Positions 14,340 to 17,292 of a stretch of DNA of 17,292 nt are shown here, one piece after another (position 1 is the stretch's first letter; each line of letters begins with the position of its first letter). Origin of the DNA: Lachnospiraceae bacterium. Lineage in GTDB: Bacteria > Bacillota_A > Clostridia > Lachnospirales > Lachnospiraceae. The translations under genes were made by a program, and so were the position numbers. The stretch covers positions 1-17,292 of the forward strand of contig JAFZRD010000014.1 of the NCBI GenBank assembly GCA_017620055.1, in the 5' to 3' direction. The notes below the pieces were generated by a model that was not told the DNA's origin, searched no databases, and saw only the letters and a list, made by a program, of their open reading frames with translations.

Positions 14340-16769
14340 TTATTGAAAGTATATCTTGTCCCCTTTGGCACGTATCGTAACTTCGTCCCCTTCGGAAAAT
14401 CTTCCCTCGAGGATCTCGACTGCCAGCGGGTCTTCGAGCATCGTCTGGATCGCGCGGCGGATAGGTCTGGCGCCGAACTTCTTGTCGTTCCCGCGCTTTG
14501 CCACAAGCTTCTTGGCCGAGTCCGTAATGCGAAGCTTAATGCCTCTTGCCTCAAGCGCACGGTCGCACAGCTCCTTCGTCTGAAGCGTTACGATCTTTTT
14601 AAGATCATCGTCGTTAAGCGTCCTGAATACGACGATCTCATCGATACGGTTGATGAACTCGGGCTTGAAAGTGTTCTTGACCTCTTCCATGACCCCGCTC
14701 CTCATTCTCTCGTGGTCGCTCTTCTCATCGTTCTGCGTGATGAACCCGAGCTTCTTCGGATCGATGATACGGTTCGCACCCGCGTTGCTCGTCATGATTA
14801 TTATCGTATTCTTGAAACTGACTTTTCTTCCGTTCGAATCGGTTATATGACCGTCATCGAGTACCTGGAGGAGTATGTTGAAAACATCGGGATGTGCTTT
14901 TTCTATCTCATCGAACAGCACAACGGAATAAGGATTGCGTCTTACCTTTTCCGACAGCTGTCCGCCTTCCTCGAACCCGACGTATCCCGGAGGTGATCCT
15001 ATCATCTTCGATACCGTGTGCTTTTCCATGTACTCCGACATATCAACACGGATCAGCGCGTTCTCGGTTCCGAACAAAGTCTTCGCAAGTGTTTTCGACA
15101 GTTCGGTCTTACCGACACCGGTAGGTCCGAGGAACAAAAATGATCCTATCGGCCTGTCTGCTTCCTTTAGTCCTACACGGCCGCGTTTTATTGCACGTGC
15201 CACTGCTCCGACCGCCTCGTCCTGTCCTATAACGGACTTCGAAAGCTCGCTCTCGAGCCTGATAAGTCGGCTGCTTTCAGACTCCGAGAGTCTCTCGATC
15301 GGTATCTTTGTAAGAGCAGCGACTATCGATTCGATATCCTCTTTTGAAACCGTCTCCTTGGCAGAATTCTTTCTGCCCTTTGTCCTTCTCTCTATCGATC
15401 TTGCTATCTTCTCCGCTTCCTTCTTGTGCGCGGAAAACCCCTCTATATCGCCTTTCTTGAGGCACTCCTCTTCGAGCTTTTCAACGTCGGAAAGCTTCTC
15501 CTTCAGATCGTTAATATCTTTCGGATCCGCAAGTTTTGAAAGTTTGACTTTGGATGCCGCCTCATCGATAAGGTCTATCGCCTTGTCGGGAAGGAAACGG
15601 TCGCTTATGTATCTTGCGGAAAGCTTTACTGCCGAAACAAGTGCCTCATCCTCATATCTGACGTTATGATGTTTCTCGTAAGCAGGTGCTATCCCGCGAA
15701 GTATGCGTATGCAGTCGTCCTCCGAAGGCTCCTCTACATAGATAGGCTGGAATCTTCTCTCGAGTGCCGCATCTTTTTCTATGTGCTTTCTGTATTCGTC
15801 GTATGTCGTTGCACCGATGAGCTGAACCTCTCCTCTTGCAAGCGAGGGCTTCAGTATGTTCGACGCATCGATCGAACCTTCGGCTCCGCCCGCTCCTATG
15901 ATCGTGTGCACCTCATCCATGAACAGGAGTATATTTCCTTCGGTCGTGACCTCACTGATGACACGTTTGATCCTCTCCTCGAATTCGCCCCTGTATTTGC
16001 TGCCCGCGACCATCGCAGACAGGTCAAGCGTTAACAGCCTCTTATCGGCGACCGTATCCGGAACGGCCCCGTCAACGATACGCTGTGCAAGTCCCTCAAC
16101 GATCGCTGTTTTACCTACACCGGGCTCACCGATAAGACACGGATTGTTCTTCGTGCGTCTCGAAAGCGTCTGTATCATCCTTGTTATCTCGACATCACGT
16201 CCGATGACGGGATCGAGCTTTCCTTCGGCGGCAAGCGCCGTAAGATCACGGCTGTACCTGTCGATCAGCATGCCCTGTCCGCTCTCCGAATGTCTTGCCG
16301 CAGCTTTTATCTGGTCTTTGTAATCTTCGAGATTCTCACCCATCGCAACGAGCGTGTCCGCAAACAGTTTCTGCGGATTGACCGACAGCGTGTTGAGAAG
16401 ACGGAGTGCGAGATTGTCGGCATCGGATATTATGGCAAGGAGAAGGTGCTCGGTACCGATCTCGGCCGAATCAAAAGACTCCGCAAGTTCCTGCGCCAGA
16501 TCGAGTATCGATTCAACCTTGGGCGTGAATCCTTCGCGCTCTTTCTTGGCAACATTTCCGGGAAGTGCGATCTGCTCGTCGATAAGACCTGTGATCTTCT
16601 CCTCGGTTATATCGTTGGCCTGCAGCACCATAGCGGCCACGCCGCTTTTTTCCACGCACAGTGCCAGAAGAAGGTGTTCGCTTCCCACGTAGCCGTGCTT
16701 CATCGCGGCCGACAGTTTCTTTGCCAGTTCAAGGACGGCCCATGCTTTTTCCGTGTATTTGCGTGACAT
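14340..16769 (-). CDS. clpC: ClpC, AAA+ unfoldase of the Clp protease
   Basis: 809 residues, typical ClpC length. It unfolds substrates and feeds them to ClpP in the cytoplasm. Two Clp N repeats (about 9-50 and 84-130) bind adaptors. The first ATPase domain has Walker A GEPGVGKT (214-221), Walker B LFMDE (282-286) and pore loop KYRG (258-261). A short middle region with a UVR motif (about 416-456), in place of ClpB's long coiled coil, marks it as ClpC. The second ATPase domain has Walker A GPTGVGKT (548-555), Walker B LFDE (618-621), pore loop GYVGFEEG (595-602) and the ClpP-docking LGF loop (674-676). ATG 16769 is preceded by AAAGGAGA. The gene lies 18 nt after a charged coiled-coil gene. 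No ctsR, mcsA or mcsB is visible upstream within the window, so its usual CtsR/McsB control cannot be judged. Confidence 0.96.
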   Translation of the reverse strand: MSRKYTEKAWAVLELAKKLSAAMKHGYVGSEHLLLALCVEKSGVAAMVLQANDITEEKITGLIDEQIALPGNVAKKEREGFTPKVESILDLAQELAESFDSAEIGTEHLLLAIISDADNLALRLLNTLSVNPQKLFADTLVAMGENLEDYKDQIKAAARHSESGQGMLIDRYSRDLTALAAEGKLDPVIGRDVEITRMIQTLSRRTKNNPCLIGEPGVGKTAIVEGLAQRIVDGAVPDTVADKRLLTLDLSAMVAGSKYRGEFEERIKRVISEVTTEGNILLFMDEVHTIIGAGGAEGSIDASNILKPSLARGEVQLIGATTYDEYRKHIEKDAALERRFQPIYVEEPSEDDCIRILRGIAPAYEKHHNVRYEDEALVSAVKLSARYISDRFLPDKAIDLIDEAASKVKLSKLADPKDINDLKEKLSDVEKLEEECLKKGDIEGFSAHKKEAEKIARSIERRTKGRKNSAKETVSKEDIESIVAALTKIPIERLSESESSRLIRLESELSKSVIGQDEAVGAVARAIKRGRVGLKEADRPIGSFLFLGPTGVGKTELSKTLAKTLFGTENALIRVDMSEYMEKHTVSKMIGSPPGYVGFEEGGQLSEKVRRNPYSVVLFDEIEKAHPDVFNILLQVLDDGHITDSNGRKVSFKNTIIIMTSNAGANRIIDPKKLGFITQNDEKSDHERMRSGVMEEVKNTFKPEFINRIDEIVVFRTLNDDDLKKIVTLQTKELCDRALEARGIKLRITDSAKKLVAKRGNDKKFGARPIRRAIQTMLEDPLAVEILEGRFSEGDEVTIRAKGDKIYFQ

Positions 16770-16775
16770 AGGTAT

Positions 16776-16783
16776 CTCCTTTT
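16776..16783 (-). promoter_or_regulatory. Shine-Dalgarno of clpC
   Basis: AAAGGAGA on the minus strand, six bases before ATG 16769, within the 18-nt gap after the charged gene. It supports the chosen start. Confidence 0.8.
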
Positions 16784-16787
16784 ATCT

Positions 16788-17292
16788 TCAGTTAAGGTCC
16801 AGGAATTCAAACTGGAAGTCTTCATCCAGATCGATCTCATCGGTCTTCGATGCGATGAACTGCTGCTGCCGTTTCAGGTTCTCCTGTTCCTCACGCTCTT
16901 TTTCTATCCTGCGCTGTTCCTCGATGCGCTGCTGCTGTTCAAAGAGTCTGCGCTGTTTCTCCCTCTGATCCTCCTCATGGACTGCATGAGGTTTCTCGGT
17001 CTCTTCGGGCATTACTACTTTCTTTCTGGGCGGCAGGGGTTTTCTCTTGACTTCCTCCTCCATGATATCACTTTCGTCATCTTTTACCACTTCCATGCTC
17101 TCGGTCATGTATTTGGGAGGTTTGCTCTTCCTCATCGGAGCGATCTTGACGTCCTCGTCACGGTTCTTTTCGAACTCGCTCCAATCCATCGGAGACGCTT
17201 CCTCGTAACCCTTTGCCCTTCTCTTTGCCGCCTTCTTTTCTTCCTTCAGGCGCCACTTTTCCTCACGGGCGAGTTCTCTCTGCTCTCTTCTC
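16788..17292 (-). CDS. Highly charged coiled-coil protein C-terminus, unknown function, partial (N-terminus off the right edge)
   Basis: The frame is open to the right edge: 167 residues plus stop are visible. The sequence is Glu/Lys/Arg-rich. A basic stretch rich in K, R and E opens the visible part. A linker with PLPPRKK follows. A Gln/Glu/Arg coiled coil occupies the region about 65 to 25 residues from the C-terminus, and the protein ends in an acidic-aromatic tail (DEDFQFEFLDLN). An internal ATG at 17189 has AGGAAG eight bases upstream and could start a 133-residue protein. However, the upstream codons have the same charged composition, so a longer protein is more likely. There is no visible membrane helix or enzyme motif. 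It lies 18 nt upstream of clpC and should be co-transcribed with it. It is not McsA or McsB, the usual clpC neighbours, as judged by the absence of zinc-finger CXXC pairs or kinase motifs. Confidence 0.7.
   Translation of the reverse strand, partial: RREQRELAREEKWRLKEEKKAAKRRAKGYEEASPMDWSEFEKNRDEDVKIAPMRKSKPPKYMTESMEVVKDDESDIMEEEVKRKPLPPRKKVVMPEETEKPHAVHEEDQREKQRRLFEQQQRIEEQRRIEKEREEQENLKRQQQFIASKTDEIDLDEDFQFEFLDLN

Noticed and set aside
1182..16769. clpB and clpC as a long DNA repeat or recombination substrate
   Set aside because: The shared stretches are short and diverged at DNA level. They reflect ancient paralogy of AAA+ motifs, not a recent duplication.
16788..17189. Treating the charged gene as a complete 133-residue protein
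   Set aside because: The frame stays open to the right edge with the same composition, so it is more likely a truncated view of a longer protein.
1..17292. CRISPR arrays, tRNA or rRNA genes, insertion sequences, prophage genes
   Set aside because: No regularly spaced repeats, tRNA- or rRNA-like stretches, transposase or phage motifs were seen on either strand.

Overview
The window looks like chromosomal core DNA of a low-to-mid GC anaerobic Gram-positive bacterium, class Clostridia, and plausibly a rumen or gut Lachnospiraceae. The reasons are a CIRCE/HrcA-type operator on clpB, a ClpC with a UVR linker directly upstream of radA, a single-chain PurL of 1260 residues, QueH rather than QueG, and strong AGGAGG-type ribosome sites. 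The family placement is inference; no marker here is decisive. All convincing genes lie on the minus strand, so transcription runs from high to low coordinates. I see no mobile element, RNA gene or CRISPR array.

Right part, in transcription order: a charged coiled-coil protein cut by the right edge (16788-17292), clpC (14340-16769), a 136-residue protein of unknown function (13862-14272), radA (12476-13858), purL (8692-12474), a membrane GGDEF/EAL protein (6362-8695) and queH (5773-6369). The genes are tightly packed: 18 nt before clpC, 67 nt before the 136-residue gene (with a perfect TATAAT in the gap), then 3 nt, 1 nt, a 4-nt ATGA overlap and an 8-nt overlap. This suggests one long unit, with a possible internal start before the 136-residue gene. 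It joins protein quality control, DNA recombination and repair, de novo purine synthesis, c-di-GMP turnover and queuosine tRNA modification.

Middle: argS (3871-5631) follows queH after 141 nt with no recognisable terminator or T-box. A 14-bp perfect palindrome lies just after argS.

Left part: clpB (1182-3758) has its own sigma-A-type promoter (TTGACA, 17 nt, TATTAT) overlapped by a CIRCE-like operator. This implies HrcA heat-shock control. Directly downstream are two unrecognised genes: a 245-residue membrane-anchored, Tyr/Asp-rich extracellular protein (435-1172) and a polytopic membrane protein running off the left edge (1-438), joined by an ATGA overlap. A TTGACG, 18 nt, TATAAT promoter-like sequence lies at the very end of clpB, so close to the 245-residue gene that its transcript would be nearly leaderless.

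The most interesting material is this unknown pair in the clpB unit with its unusual start region, the three-half-site operator at clpB, the 136-residue unknown between clpC and radA, and the membrane protein with a broken GGDEF and intact EAL that is translationally coupled to purL and queH. I found no clearly new multi-gene defence or biosynthetic system.
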